Of a stretch of 64,000 nt of DNA, positions 51,082 through 60,164 are shown piece after piece; position 1 is the stretch's first letter; the number at the start of each line of letters is the position of its first letter. The notes below the pieces were generated by a model, which saw only the letters and a list, made by a program, of their open reading frames with translations, made no database searches and was not told where the DNA came from. Position numbers and translations under genes: made by a program. The stretch spans positions 310,001 through 374,000 of the forward strand of contig CAWCFK010000005.1 in assembly GCA_963794685.1 (NCBI GenBank), in the 5' to 3' direction. Source of the stretch: CAVTWH01 sp963794685 (GTDB taxonomy: Bacteria; Actinomycetota; Actinomycetes; Mycobacteriales; Micromonosporaceae).

Positions 51082-52616
51082 CTACTCCTGTCCCTTGGTC
51101 ATGTACTGCATGAGGCGCTCCTGGGTGGCCTCGGCCCGGCTCACCTCGCCGGTGATCCGGCCGGCCGACAGCGCGTAGATCCGGTCGCACAGGCCGAGCA
51201 GCTCGGGCAGCTCCGAGGAGATGACCAGGACCGCCTTGCCCCGCGTCGGCGAGCCGGTTGATGATCGTGTAGATCTCGTACTTGGCGCCGACGTCGATGC
51301 CGCGGGTGGGCTCGTCGAGGATCAGCACGTCCGGGTCAGTGAAGATCCACTTGGACAGCACGACCTTCTGCTGGTTGCCGCCGGACGAGCTTGCCGGTGA
51401 TGCTCTGCGACGCTGGGCGCCTTGATGTTCATGCTGCGGCGGAAGCCCTCGGCGACCCGGTACTCCTCGTTCTCGTCGACCCAGCCGCGCCGGGCCAGCC
51501 TGTCCAGCCCGGCGGCGGAGACGTTGCGCTTGATGTCCTCGATCAGGTTGAGCCCGTAGCGCTTGCGGTCCTCGGTGGCGTACGCGATGCCGTGCTCGAT
51601 GGCGTCGCGGACGGTGCGCAGCTCGATCTCCTGGCCGTCCTTGAAGATCCGGCCGGAGATGTTCACCCCGTAGGAGCGGCCGAAGACGCTCATCGCCAGC
51701 TCGGTACGCCCGGCGCCCATCAGCCCGGCCAGGCCGACGATCTCGCCGCGGCGCAGGGTCAGGTTGGCGCCCCGGACCACCGCCCGGCCGTGCTGGGTCG
51801 GGCTGTGCACGGTCCAGTCCTCGATCCGCAGCACCTCCTCGCCGATGTTCGGCTCGTGCGGCGGGAACCGGTGCTCCAGGTCGCGGCCGACCATGCCGGA
51901 GATGATCCGGTCCTCGGTGACCTCGTCGACGGCCAGGTCGAGAGTCTGGATCGTCCGGCCGTCGCGCAGGATGGTGATCGGGTCGGCGATCGCCGCGATC
52001 TCGTTCAGCTTGTGCGAGATGATCACGCAGGTGATGCCCTGCTCGCGCAGGCCGCGCAGCAGGTCGAGCAGGTGCGCGGAGTCCTCGTCGTTGAGCGCGG
52101 CGGTCGGCTCGTCGAGGATCAGCAGCTTCACCTCCTTGGACAGCGCCTTGGCGATCTCCACCAGCTGCTGCTTGCCGACGCCGAGGTCGACCACCTGGGT
52201 GACCGGGTTCTCCCGCAGGCCGACCCGGTCGAGCAGCCGCGCGCCTCGGCGTTGGTGCGGTTCCAGTCGATCAGGCCGCGGCTGGCCCGCTCGTTGCCGA
52301 GGAAGATGTTCTCGGCGATCGACAGCTGCGGGCACAGCGCCAGCTCCTGGTGGATGATGACGATGCCGCGGTGCTCGCTGTCGCGGATGCCGCCGAACCG
52401 GCACTGCTCGCCGTCGAAGAGGATCTCGACCCTCGTAGGAGCCGTGCGGGTAGACGCCGGAGAGCACCTTCATCAGGGTGGACTTGCCGGCGCCGTTCTC
52501 CCCGCAGATCGCGTGGATCTCGCCGCGGCGCACCGTCAGCGATCACGTCCTGCAGCGCCTTCACGCCGGGGAACGTCTTGGTGATGCCCTCGCATGCGCA
52601 GGATCTCGTCGGTCAT
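51082..52616 (-). pseudogene. mmsA: Sugar ABC transporter ATP-binding protein MmsA (GguA/XylG-like), frameshifted
   Basis: Double ABC ATPase of the same importer, about 510 codons. Start MTDEILRMRG at 52616; Walker A CGENGAGKSTLMKVLSGVYPHG; EIAKALSKEVKLLILDEPTAALND; second domain VSIAG-type LAGLMGAGRTELAMSVFGRSYG; QQKVVLSKWIFTDPDVLILDEPTRGIDVGAKYEIYTIINRLADAG; end YMTKGQE. Frame changes are needed near 52592, 52542, 52432, 52242 (a missing base), 51408, 51387 and 51241, all others being extra bases. All catalytic motifs survive in their own frames. A ribosome-binding GGAG for mmsB lies in its last codons. Confidence 0.85.
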
Positions 52617-52698
52617 GCTTTCCGTCCCTTTCACCGGTACGCCACCACCACGGCACCGGTGCCACCTGTCGCAGGTGGCACCGGTGCCCGGAGAAGGA

Positions 52699-53831
52699 TC
52701 AGCCGCCCAGCTGCGCCTGGGTGTAGTAGCCGCCGTCGACGAGCACCTTCTGGTAGTTGGTCTTGTCGACGATGACCGGCTGCAGCAGGCATCGACGGGA
52801 CGACCTTGTTGCCGTTGTCGTAGTCCGTGGTGTTGTTGACCTCCGGCTTGTCGCCCTTGAGCACCGCGTCGGCCATCGTCACGGTGGTCTTGGCCAGCTC
52901 GCGGGTGTCCTTGTAGATGGTCGAGTACTGCTCACCCGCGATGATCGACTTGACCGACGCCAGCTCGGCGTCCTGGCCGGTGACGACCGGGTACGGCTGG
53001 CCGGCGGTGCCGTAGCCGTTGCTCTTGAGCGCCGACAGGATGCCGATCGACAGGCCGTCGTACGGGCGAGAGCACGCCGTCGACCTTGGCGCCGGACGCT
53101 GTAGGTCTTGGTCAGCAGGTCCTCCATGCGCTTCTGCGCGGTGGCCGGGTCCCAGCGCAGGATCGCGACCGTCTTGAAGTCGGTCTGCCCGCTCTTGACG
53201 ACCAGCGTGCCCTTGTCGATGTACGGCTTGAGCACCGACATCGCGCCGTTGAAGAAGAACGTGGCGTTGTTGTCGTCCGGCGAGCCGGCGAACAGCTCGA
53301 CGTTGAACGGGCCCTTCGCGGTGCCGTCCGAGCCGTCCGCGTTCTTCAGCTTCAGGCCGGTCAGCAGCGAGGTGGCCTGCTGCACGCCGACCTTGAAGTT
53401 GTCGAAGGTGGCGTAGTAGTCGACGTTCGGGCTGTTGCGGATCAGCCGGTCGTAGGCGATGACCGGGATGTGCTTGTCGGCCGCCTCCTGCAGCTGCGTG
53501 GTGATCGCGGTGCCGTCGATCGAGGCGATGATCAGCAGCTTGGCGCCCTTGGTGATCTGGTTCTCGATCTGGTTGACCTGGGTCGGGATGTCGTTCTCCG
53601 CGTACTGCAGGTCGACCTTGTAGCCCAGCTTCTCCAGCGCCTGCTTGACGTTGTCGCCGTCGTGGATCCACCGCTCGGAGGACTTGGTGGGCATGGTGAC
53701 GCCGATCAGGGCGCCGGCGTTGTCGCCGTCTTGGTCGACTTGTCGGCGGTCTTCTCCGCCGAGCCGCACGCGCTGAGCGCGACGGCGAGGGTCACAGTGC
53801 AGACCGCCGCGGCGATCCGTCCGAGCCTCAT
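52699..53831 (-). pseudogene. chvE: Sugar-binding lipoprotein ChvE (multiple monosaccharide-binding), frameshifted
   Basis: Periplasmic-type binding protein for the mmsAB importer. Signal peptide MRLGRIAAAVCTVTLAVALSACGSAEK with lipobox LSAC (Cys about 22). Conserved blocks: IGVTMPTKSSERWIHDGDNVKQALEKLGYKVDLQYAENDIPTQV in parts, DRLIRNSPNVDYYATFDNFKVG, LFAGSPDDNNATFFFNGAM, VVTGQDAELASVKSIIAG and the end VDGGYYTQAQLGG. Frame changes are needed near 53731, 53098, 53067 and 52788, each one extra base. The sequence otherwise matches ChvE closely. The promoter at 54029-54055 looks intact. Confidence 0.87.
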
Positions 53832-54324
53832 GGTGTCTCCTCTGGGGTGTGGCGTCATGTGGGGTGCGGCGTCGTCGGGGCGCCGGTCTGGGGCGTAGGA
53901 CGCCCCGGGTGGGTTCGGCCGCAGGGACCTGGGTCGATGTGGCGGTGCGGACCCGTCGGGGTGGGTGGCCGCAGTCTGGTCCAGCCGACGTGCCGCTGAC
54001 CCGTGGGGCAGTCGCCTTGGATCCGGAGTGTTATCGCTAACATTCTGCGTGTCAATGGAGGTTCCGCAACATCAGCGCAACGCACACGAAACTGTTATCT
54101 GGACAGGCCTGTAGCCGTTACCTGCGCACGGGCCCGGTAAGTGAGCGTTACCAAATGAGACTCCCGGAGGGCCACGGCGCGGGGCCGGACCGGCCCGCCG
54201 GTCCCGCCCGCCCACCGGCCCCGTCCGCCACGGATGCCACGGCCGTACCAGTGCTCGCTACACTCGGTCTCCAGGTCGCGCCGCGACCCGCGGTGACACC
54301 CGACCTGAGCGAGGACGACGACCG
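53832..54324. other. Divergent control region between chvE and the LacI-type gene
   Basis: About 490 bp. 54020-54160 is AT-richer and holds the chvE promoter/operator, a TGTTATC half-site at 54090, and a GGTAA / TTACC inverted repeat with 7-bp spacer at 54136-54152 preceded by another CGTTACC at 54115. These may be auto-regulatory sites for the LacI-family gene. No gene is seen. Confidence 0.55.
54029..54055 (-). promoter_or_regulatory. chvE promoter with LacI-family operator
   Basis: Consensus -35 TTGACA (54055-54050) on the minus strand is followed by the operator TGTTAGCGATAACA (54042-54029), perfect 5-bp half-sites around a central CG, covering spacer and -10. This is the classic LacI/GalR operator form, placed to block RNA polymerase. 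The regulator at 54325 is the obvious partner. Confidence 0.75.
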
Positions 54325-55338
54325 GTGGCGAGAGTAGCCCGCGAGCCCGCAATGACCGACGTAGCGCGGCTCGCCGGGGTGTCCCACCAGACCGTCTCGC
54401 GGGTCCTCAACGGACACCCCAACGTCAAGGAGCAGACCCGGCTGCGGGTCCGGGCGGCCATCACCGAACTCGGGTACCGGCCGAACCGGGCCGCCCGGGC
54501 GCTGGCCACCGGCCGGTCCCAGGTGATCGGCGTGGTGGCGCAGAGCTCCACCCTCTACGGCCCGGCCGCCACGCTGGCCGCGCTGGCCCAGACCGCCGTG
54601 GCGCACGGCTTCACCGTCAGCGTGGAGAGCGTGCGCAGCCTGGAGCGGCGGCCCATCACCGACGCCATCAGCCGCCACCTCGACCAGCGGGTCGCCGGCC
54701 TGGTGGTGATCGCCCCGGTGGAGTCGGCCAACGCCGCCCTGGACCAGGTGCCCGACGACATCCCGCTGGTCACCATCGACGGCGACCCGGCGCGGGCCAC
54801 CGAGTTGGTCACCGTCGACCAGGAGGCCGGCGGGTACGCCGCCACGAAGCACCTGCTCGACGCCGGGCACCGGACCGTCTGGCATGTCAGCGGACCGGCC
54901 GACTGGTTCGACAGTCAGGGCCGGGTCGCCGGCTGGCGCCGGGCGCTGACCGAGCGGGGCCTGGAGCCGCCGCCGCTCATGCCGGCCGACTGGTCAGCCG
55001 CCTCGGGCTTCCGAGCCGGGCAGGTGATCGGCCGGATGAACGAGGTGACCGCGGTCTTTGCCGCCAACGACCACCTGGCGCTGGGCATCATGCTGGCGCT
55101 GCACGAACTGGGCCGGCGGGTCCCCCGCGACATCAGCGTGGTGGGCTTCGACGACGTGGCCGAGTCGGCGTATTACAACCCGCCGCTGACCACCATCCGG
55201 CCGGACTTCGACGCCGCCGCCGCGGCCAGCCTGGACCTGCTGCTCGCCCAGATCGACTCGGGCCGGCGACGCGGCGAACGCCGCATCATTCCGCCGAGCC
55301 TCATCGTCCGGCGCAGCGTCATCGCCCCGACGAGCTGA
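54325..55338 (+). CDS. LacI family transcriptional regulator
   Basis: A 337-residue repressor. The N-terminal helix-turn-helix MTDVARLAGVSHQTVSRVLNGHPNV and hinge YRPNRAARALATGRSQVIGV are standard. The C-terminal sugar-binding core has AGLVVIAPVESANAALDQVP, AVFAANDHLALGIMLALHELGRRVPRDISVVGFDDVAESAYYNPPLTTIRPDF in parts. The GTG at 54325 (GAGGAC upstream) adds nine residues before the usual MTDVARL; the ATG at 54352 is an alternative. It probably controls chvE-mmsAB and perhaps the arabinose operon in response to a pentose. Confidence 0.93.
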   Translation: MARVAREPAMTDVARLAGVSHQTVSRVLNGHPNVKEQTRLRVRAAITELGYRPNRAARALATGRSQVIGVVAQSSTLYGPAATLAALAQTAVAHGFTVSVESVRSLERRPITDAISRHLDQRVAGLVVIAPVESANAALDQVPDDIPLVTIDGDPARATELVTVDQEAGGYAATKHLLDAGHRTVWHVSGPADWFDSQGRVAGWRRALTERGLEPPPLMPADWSAASGFRAGQVIGRMNEVTAVFAANDHLALGIMLALHELGRRVPRDISVVGFDDVAESAYYNPPLTTIRPDFDAAAAASLDLLLAQIDSGRRRGERRIIPPSLIVRRSVIAPTS

Positions 55339-55357
55339 CCGCCGGCCTTACCATGCC

Positions 55358-55392
55358 CGCGTGGTGCCACGGACGCGCCGTGGCACCACGCG
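55358..55392. terminator. Bidirectional terminator
   Basis: Perfect 15-bp arms (CGCGTGGTGCCACGG and complement) with a 5-nt loop, between the convergent lacI-type gene and the last gene of the arabinose operon. Confidence 0.9.
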
Positions 55393-55409
55393 GCCCTGGC
55401 CGCGACCCG

Positions 55410-56438
55410 TCACCCGCCGGGCGCGCCACCCTTGCCGCGGGCCCCGATCACCCGCTGCAGCACGATGAACAGCAGCAGCAGAATCCCGGTGAAAATCTTG
55501 ATCCACCAGGAACTGAGCGTGCCTTCCGCGCTGATGATCGTCTTGATCAGGCCGAGCACCAGGACGCCGAGCAGCGATCCGACGACGTAGCCGGAGCCGC
55601 CGGTGAGCAGCGCACCGCCGATGACGACGGCGGCGATGGCGTCCAGCTCCATGCCGACCCCGTGCAGCGGGTCACCGGACTGGATGTAGAGCACGAAGAC
55701 CAGACCGGCCAGCGCCGAGCAGAAGCCGCTCACCGCGTACGCCATGATCTTCGTCCGGCCGACCGGCAGGCCCATCAGCAGCGCAGACTGCTCGTTGCCG
55801 CCGATCGCGTAGACCCGCCGCCCGAACCGGGTCAGGTGCAGCACGTAGGCCGCCAGCGCCACCACCACCAGGGCCGCCGCACCGCCGACCGAGAGGAACC
55901 GGTCCCCGCCCAGCGGGATGTGGTACTGGGACAGGTTGGTGATGGTCTTGTTGTCCACCCGGATGGCGTCCTTGCTCAGCACCAGGCTCAACCCGCGGAA
56001 CAGGAACAGCCCGGTGAGCGTGGCGATGAACGGCTGCACCCGGAAGTAGTGGATCATGCAGCCCATCAGTGCCCCGCCGGCCGCGCCGACGGCGAGCACG
56101 ATGAGCGCCGCCAGCCCCACCGGGACGTGCTGCTTCACCACCAGCTCGGCCAGCAGCATGCCGCTGAACCCGATCACCGACCCAATGGACAGGTCGATGC
56201 CGCCGGTGATGATGACGAAGGTCGCGCCGATCGCGGCCACCACGAGGTAGCAGTTGTTGATGACGAGGTTCGGCAGGACCTGGTCGTCGAAGGAGTAGCG
56301 GTACCAGCCGTTGGCGTACATGATCACGAACAGCACCCCGGTGACCACCACCGGCAGCCGGCGGTCGTAGAGCACCCGGCGCAGCCCGGAGGCGGCGAAG
56401 CCGGCCCGCCCGGCGGAGGGTTTCACAGCGATGGTCAT
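55410..56438 (-). CDS. Sugar ABC transporter permease, YjfF-like
   Basis: A 342-residue inner-membrane permease. Conserved blocks are LVVAAIGATFVIITGGIDLSIGSVIGFSGML, QPFIATLTGLFLFRGLSLVLS, FGRRVYAIGGNEQSALLMGLPVGRTKI and GMELDAIAAVVIGGALLTGGSGYVVGSLLG. These fit the YjfF partner of the galactofuranose-type importer (BPD_transp_2 family). It overlaps the second permease by 4 bp. In this operon the transported sugar is probably L-arabinose or an arabinoside. Last gene before the terminator. Confidence 0.93.
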   Translation of the reverse strand: MTIAVKPSAGRAGFAASGLRRVLYDRRLPVVVTGVLFVIMYANGWYRYSFDDQVLPNLVINNCYLVVAAIGATFVIITGGIDLSIGSVIGFSGMLLAELVVKQHVPVGLAALIVLAVGAAGGALMGCMIHYFRVQPFIATLTGLFLFRGLSLVLSKDAIRVDNKTITNLSQYHIPLGGDRFLSVGGAAALVVVALAAYVLHLTRFGRRVYAIGGNEQSALLMGLPVGRTKIMAYAVSGFCSALAGLVFVLYIQSGDPLHGVGMELDAIAAVVIGGALLTGGSGYVVGSLLGVLVLGLIKTIISAEGTLSSWWIKIFTGILLLLFIVLQRVIGARGKGGAPGG

Positions 56439-57517
56439 CGGACCGCCTCCACCGGCTTGTCCAGCTGGGTCGGGATACTGGCCGGCGTGGCGGCCGGCGG
56501 TCGCGGTCGTCGTCGGAACACCCCGAACACCCGGGCCCGGAACTCCGCCGACTGGATCAGGCAGACGATGATCACCACGGCCGCCTCGAAGACCATGTTG
56601 GCCTGGGACGGGACGCCGATGGTGTAGATGGTCGTCTTGAGCGTCTGCAGGATCAGCGCGCCGAGCACGGTCCCGCCGATGCTGAACCGGCCACCGGTCA
56701 GCGGCGTGCCGCCGATGACGACGGCGAGGATGGCGTCCAGCTCGATCCACAGGCCGGCGTGGTTGGCGTCCGCGTCGGCCAGGTTCGAACTGTTCATCAG
56801 GCCGGCGATGCCGGCGCACAGGGCGCAGAACACGTAGACCATGATGGTGATACGCCGGGCCCGCACGCCGGCCAGCCGGCTCGCCTCCGCGTTGCCGCCG
56901 ACCGACTCGACCAGCAGGCCGAGCGCGGTGCGCCGGGTCAGCGCAGCCATCCCCAGCACCACCGCGGCGGCGATGAACACCCCGGTCGGCACGGTCAGCG
57001 CGTAGCCGCCGATGCGGGCGTACGGCGCGGACAGCACGGTGATGATGAACCCGCCGGTGACCAGCTGGGCGATGCCCCGCCCGGCCACCATCAGGATCAG
57101 CGTGGCGATGATCGGCTGTACCCCGATCCTGGCCACCAGCAGCCCGTTCCACAGCCCGAGCGCCAGCGCGGCGACCAGCGCCAGCAGCACCGCGACGGCG
57201 ACCCCGCCGAGCGAGTTCTGGTTGCCCAGCCCCTTGATGTACCAGCAGGCGATCGCGCCGGAGATGGCCATCACCGCGCCGACCGACAGGTCGATGCCGC
57301 CGGTGGCGATGACCAGCGTCATCCCCAGCGCCACCAGGATCAGCGGGGTACCGAAGATGAGGATGGAGACGAGGCTGCCGTACAGGTGCCCGTTGCGGAT
57401 GTGGATGGAGAAGAAGTTCGGCGTGAACGGCAGGTTGAACAGCAGCATGGCGACCAGGATGGCGGCCGGCCAGAACAGGTGGTGCCGATACACTCCGCGC
57501 CAGTTGAGGGCGGTCAT
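56435..57517 (-). CDS. Sugar ABC transporter permease, YtfT-like
   Basis: A 360-residue permease, second membrane subunit of the importer. Blocks: FGTPLILVALGMTLVIATGGIDLSVGAVMAISGAIACWYIKG in parts, IATLILMVAGRGIAQLVTGG, LGLLVESVGGNAEASRLAGVRARRITI and WIELDAILAVVIGGTPLTGGRFSIGGTVLGAL. The C-terminal tail is long and basic (RRRPRPPAATPAS), so an interaction with the ATPase or simple extension is possible. Overlaps the ATPase gene by 4 bp. Confidence 0.93.
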   Translation of the reverse strand: MTALNWRGVYRHHLFWPAAILVAMLLFNLPFTPNFFSIHIRNGHLYGSLVSILIFGTPLILVALGMTLVIATGGIDLSVGAVMAISGAIACWYIKGLGNQNSLGGVAVAVLLALVAALALGLWNGLLVARIGVQPIIATLILMVAGRGIAQLVTGGFIITVLSAPYARIGGYALTVPTGVFIAAAVVLGMAALTRRTALGLLVESVGGNAEASRLAGVRARRITIMVYVFCALCAGIAGLMNSSNLADADANHAGLWIELDAILAVVIGGTPLTGGRFSIGGTVLGALILQTLKTTIYTIGVPSQANMVFEAAVVIIVCLIQSAEFRARVFGVFRRRPRPPAATPASIPTQLDKPVEAVR

Positions 57518-59055
57518 GGGTGTGCTCCACTCGCGATGGTGTGCATGATCTGTTCCTCGGTGACGTCCGGCCCGTTCTCCAGCCGGGCCACCAGGGTGCG
57601 GTCGCGCAGTACCCCGATGGTGTGCGAGAGCCGCAGCACCTCCTCCAGCTCGGCGGAGATGAACAGCACCGCCATGCCGTCGTCGGCCAGCTTCGCCACC
57701 AGCTTCTGGATCTCGGCCTTGGCCCCGACGTCGATACCCCGGGTCGGCTCGTCCAGGATCAGCAGCTTCGGTTCGGTGATCAGCCAGCGGGCCAGCAGTA
57801 CCTTCTGCTGGTTGCCGCCGGAGAGCGCACCGGCCTTGGCCTCGGGGTCGGCCGGGCGGATGTCCAGGGCCCGGATGAACCGGCCGACCAGGGCGTCGAC
57901 CTGTTCGCGGGGCAACGGGCGGGTCCAGCCCCGGGCCGCCTGCATGGCCAGGATGATGTTCTCCCGGACGGTGAGGTCCGGGACCAGCCCTTCGGTCTTG
58001 CGGTTCTCCGGGCAGAAGGCGATGCCCTTGTCGATGGCGGCGTGCGGCCCGGACAGGCTGGTCTGCGACCCACCGATCTGGAGGGTGCCGGAGTCGGGGC
58101 TGTCCGCGCCGAACAGCAACCGGGCCAGCTCCGTGCGGCCAGAGCCGAGCAGGCCGGCCAGCCCGGTGACCTCACCGGCGTGCAGGGTGAGGTCGAACGG
58201 CGCGATGCCGCCGCGCCGGCCGACGCCGGTGGCGGTCACCACCGGCGCTCCGAACTCGGGACGCTCGGTGACGGCCAGCTGTTCCAGGGTGCCCAGTTCC
58301 TTGCCGATCATCATGCGGACCAGTTCGACCCGGTCGGTGTCGGCGACCATCCGTTCGCCGACCAGCCGGCCGTTGCGCAGCACGGTCATCCGGTCGCAGA
58401 TCTCGTAGATCTGGTCGAGGAAGTGGGAGACGAAGATGATCGCCACGCCTTCGTCCCGCAGCCGGCGCATCAGGCCGAACAGCACCTGCACCTCGTCGCG
58501 GTCCAGGCTGGAGGTGGGCTCGTCGAGGATGAGCACCCGGGTGGGTACGCCCCCGCCGCCGCCCAGCTCGACGGCGCGCACGATGGCCACCAGTTGCTGG
58601 ATGGCCACCGGGTAGGTGCCCAGCAGTGCGCTCACGTCGACGTTGAGCCCGAACCGGGCGACCAGGGCGGCGGCCGCCTTGCGGGTCTGCCGCCAGCGGA
58701 TCGCGCCGCCGGCGGTCAGCTCGTGGCCGAGGAAGATGTTCTCCGCCACGGTGAGGTTCGGGCAGAGGTTGATCTCCTGGTACACGGTGCTGATGCCGAG
58801 CTGTTGGGCGTGGTGCGGACTGCTGATCCGCACCACCGACCCGTCCAGTTCGACCACGCCGGCGTCCAGTGAATAGACGCCGGTCAGTACCTTGATGAGG
58901 GTGGACTTGCCGGCACCGTTCTCGCCGAGCAGCGCGTGGATCTCGCCGGGGAACAGTCGGAAATTGACTTCCGACAGCGCCCGCACGGCGGTGAACTCCT
59001 TGCTGATCCCCGTCATCCGCAGCACGGGCTGCGGCGCGGGTCCGGTCTCCGCCAT
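57514..59055 (-). CDS. Sugar ABC transporter ATP-binding protein, YtfR/AraG-like
   Basis: A 513-residue double ABC ATPase. First domain: Walker A LGENGAGKSTLIKVLTG, LAENIFLGHEL, LILDEPTSSLDRDEV. Second: LAGLLGSGRTELARLLFG, signature LSGGNQQKVLLARWL, LLILDEPTRGIDVGAKAEIQKL. The second Walker A is Gly-rich without Lys, as usual in the monosaccharide class. It energises the two permeases downstream. Intact, in contrast to the damaged mmsA nearby. Confidence 0.95.
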   Translation of the reverse strand: MAETGPAPQPVLRMTGISKEFTAVRALSEVNFRLFPGEIHALLGENGAGKSTLIKVLTGVYSLDAGVVELDGSVVRISSPHHAQQLGISTVYQEINLCPNLTVAENIFLGHELTAGGAIRWRQTRKAAAALVARFGLNVDVSALLGTYPVAIQQLVAIVRAVELGGGGGVPTRVLILDEPTSSLDRDEVQVLFGLMRRLRDEGVAIIFVSHFLDQIYEICDRMTVLRNGRLVGERMVADTDRVELVRMMIGKELGTLEQLAVTERPEFGAPVVTATGVGRRGGIAPFDLTLHAGEVTGLAGLLGSGRTELARLLFGADSPDSGTLQIGGSQTSLSGPHAAIDKGIAFCPENRKTEGLVPDLTVRENIILAMQAARGWTRPLPREQVDALVGRFIRALDIRPADPEAKAGALSGGNQQKVLLARWLITEPKLLILDEPTRGIDVGAKAEIQKLVAKLADDGMAVLFISAELEEVLRLSHTIGVLRDRTLVARLENGPDVTEEQIMHTIASGAHP

Positions 59056-59104
59056 GCGGGCGCTCCCTTCCGATCCTTCGAACTGCTCAGCGCGATGGTG
59101 CGAC

Positions 59105-60100
59105 CTAGTACTTGCGGTTGGGCAGGGCAGCGGCGGCGTCAGCGGCCAGGAAGTCGCCTTCCTTGGTCTTGATCCACTTCTCCACCGTTCCGCCGCCGAG
59201 GACCGTCTTGATGGTCTCCATCAGCTGAGGGCCGAGCAGCGGGTTGCACTCCGCGATCGCGTTGATCTGCCCCTGGCTCATCGCCACGAAGCCGTCGTGC
59301 ACGCCGTCCACCGACACGATCTTGATGTCGGTACCGGGCTTCTTGCCCGCCGCCTGAATCGACTGGATGGCACCCAGCGCCATGTCGTCGTTGTGCGCGA
59401 AGAGGACGTTGATCTCCGGGTGGGACTGGAGGAACGCCGCCATCACCTGCTTGCCACCGTCACGGGTGAAGTCGCCGGTCTGCGAGACGACGATCTTCCA
59501 GTCCGAGTGGGTGTCGAGCACCTTCTTGAAGCCGGACGCCCGCTGCAGGGCCGGCGCGGAGCCGGTGGTGCCCTCCAGCACGGCGATGTTGACGGCCTTG
59601 ACCGGGCTGGCTGCCAGCACCTTCTCCAGCAGCACACCGGCCCGCTGGCCCTCGGCCTCGAAGTCCGAGCCGACCAGCGAGACCCACAGCGACTGGTCCG
59701 AGTCGACCTGGCGGTCGGTCAGGATCACCGGGATCTTGGCGGCCTGCGCCTCCTTCAGTACCGTGTCCCAGCCCGAGGACACCACCGGCGAGAAGGAGAT
59801 GACGTCCACCTTCTGCGAGATGTAGTCACGGATGGCCTGGATCTGGTTCTCCTGCTTCTGCTGCGCGTCGGAGAACTTCAAGTTGATCGACGCCTGCTTG
59901 GCGGCGTCCTTCACCGAGTCGGTGTTGGCCGAACGCCAGCCCGACTCGGAGCCGACCTGGGAGAAACCAAGAGTGATCGTCTTGGTGCCACCCGACGAAC
60001 CTGCACTGGGCTTGTTGTCGTCCTTCTTGCCACACGCAGCCAAAGCGCCGGTAGCAGCCACGCCGGCCACGCCGGCAAGCAGAGACCTTCTGCTGAGCAT
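59105..60100 (-). CDS. Sugar-binding lipoprotein, YtfQ-like
   Basis: A 331-residue extracytoplasmic binding protein. The signal begins MLSRRSLLAGVAGVAATGALAAC: it has twin Arg (SRRSLL) before the lipobox LAAC, so export by Tat is possible. Mature part: TLGFSQVGSESGWRSANTDSVKDAAKQ, DVISFSPVVSSGWDTVLKEAQAAKIPVILTDRQVDS in parts, VLEGTTGSAPALQRASGFKKVL, VLFAHNDDMALGAIQSIQAAG, typical of YtfQ. It probably binds arabinose or galactofuranose. Separated from araA by a hairpin. Confidence 0.93.
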   Translation of the reverse strand: MLSRRSLLAGVAGVAATGALAACGKKDDNKPSAGSSGGTKTITLGFSQVGSESGWRSANTDSVKDAAKQASINLKFSDAQQKQENQIQAIRDYISQKVDVISFSPVVSSGWDTVLKEAQAAKIPVILTDRQVDSDQSLWVSLVGSDFEAEGQRAGVLLEKVLAASPVKAVNIAVLEGTTGSAPALQRASGFKKVLDTHSDWKIVVSQTGDFTRDGGKQVMAAFLQSHPEINVLFAHNDDMALGAIQSIQAAGKKPGTDIKIVSVDGVHDGFVAMSQGQINAIAECNPLLGPQLMETIKTVLGGGTVEKWIKTKEGDFLAADAAAALPNRKY

Positions 60101-60128
60101 TGCTGACTCCTCAAAACGGGGTGTGAAA

Positions 60129-60151
60129 CCTCCCGGGAAGACCCGGAGAGG
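60129..60151 (-). other. Intercistronic hairpin between araA and the sugar-binding gene
   Basis: CCTC-CCGGG / CCCGG-GAGG stem with a one-base bulge and 4-nt loop in the 64-bp gap. In binding-protein operons such structures often tune relative mRNA stability; that role is inferred here. Confidence 0.4.
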
Positions 60152-60164
60152 CCGGGGTGTCGTG

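Noticed and set aside
49808..53831. Programmed frameshifting as the reason for the broken sugar importer frames
   Set aside because: There are far too many sites, with no slippery heptamers or consistent direction that would restore all frames.
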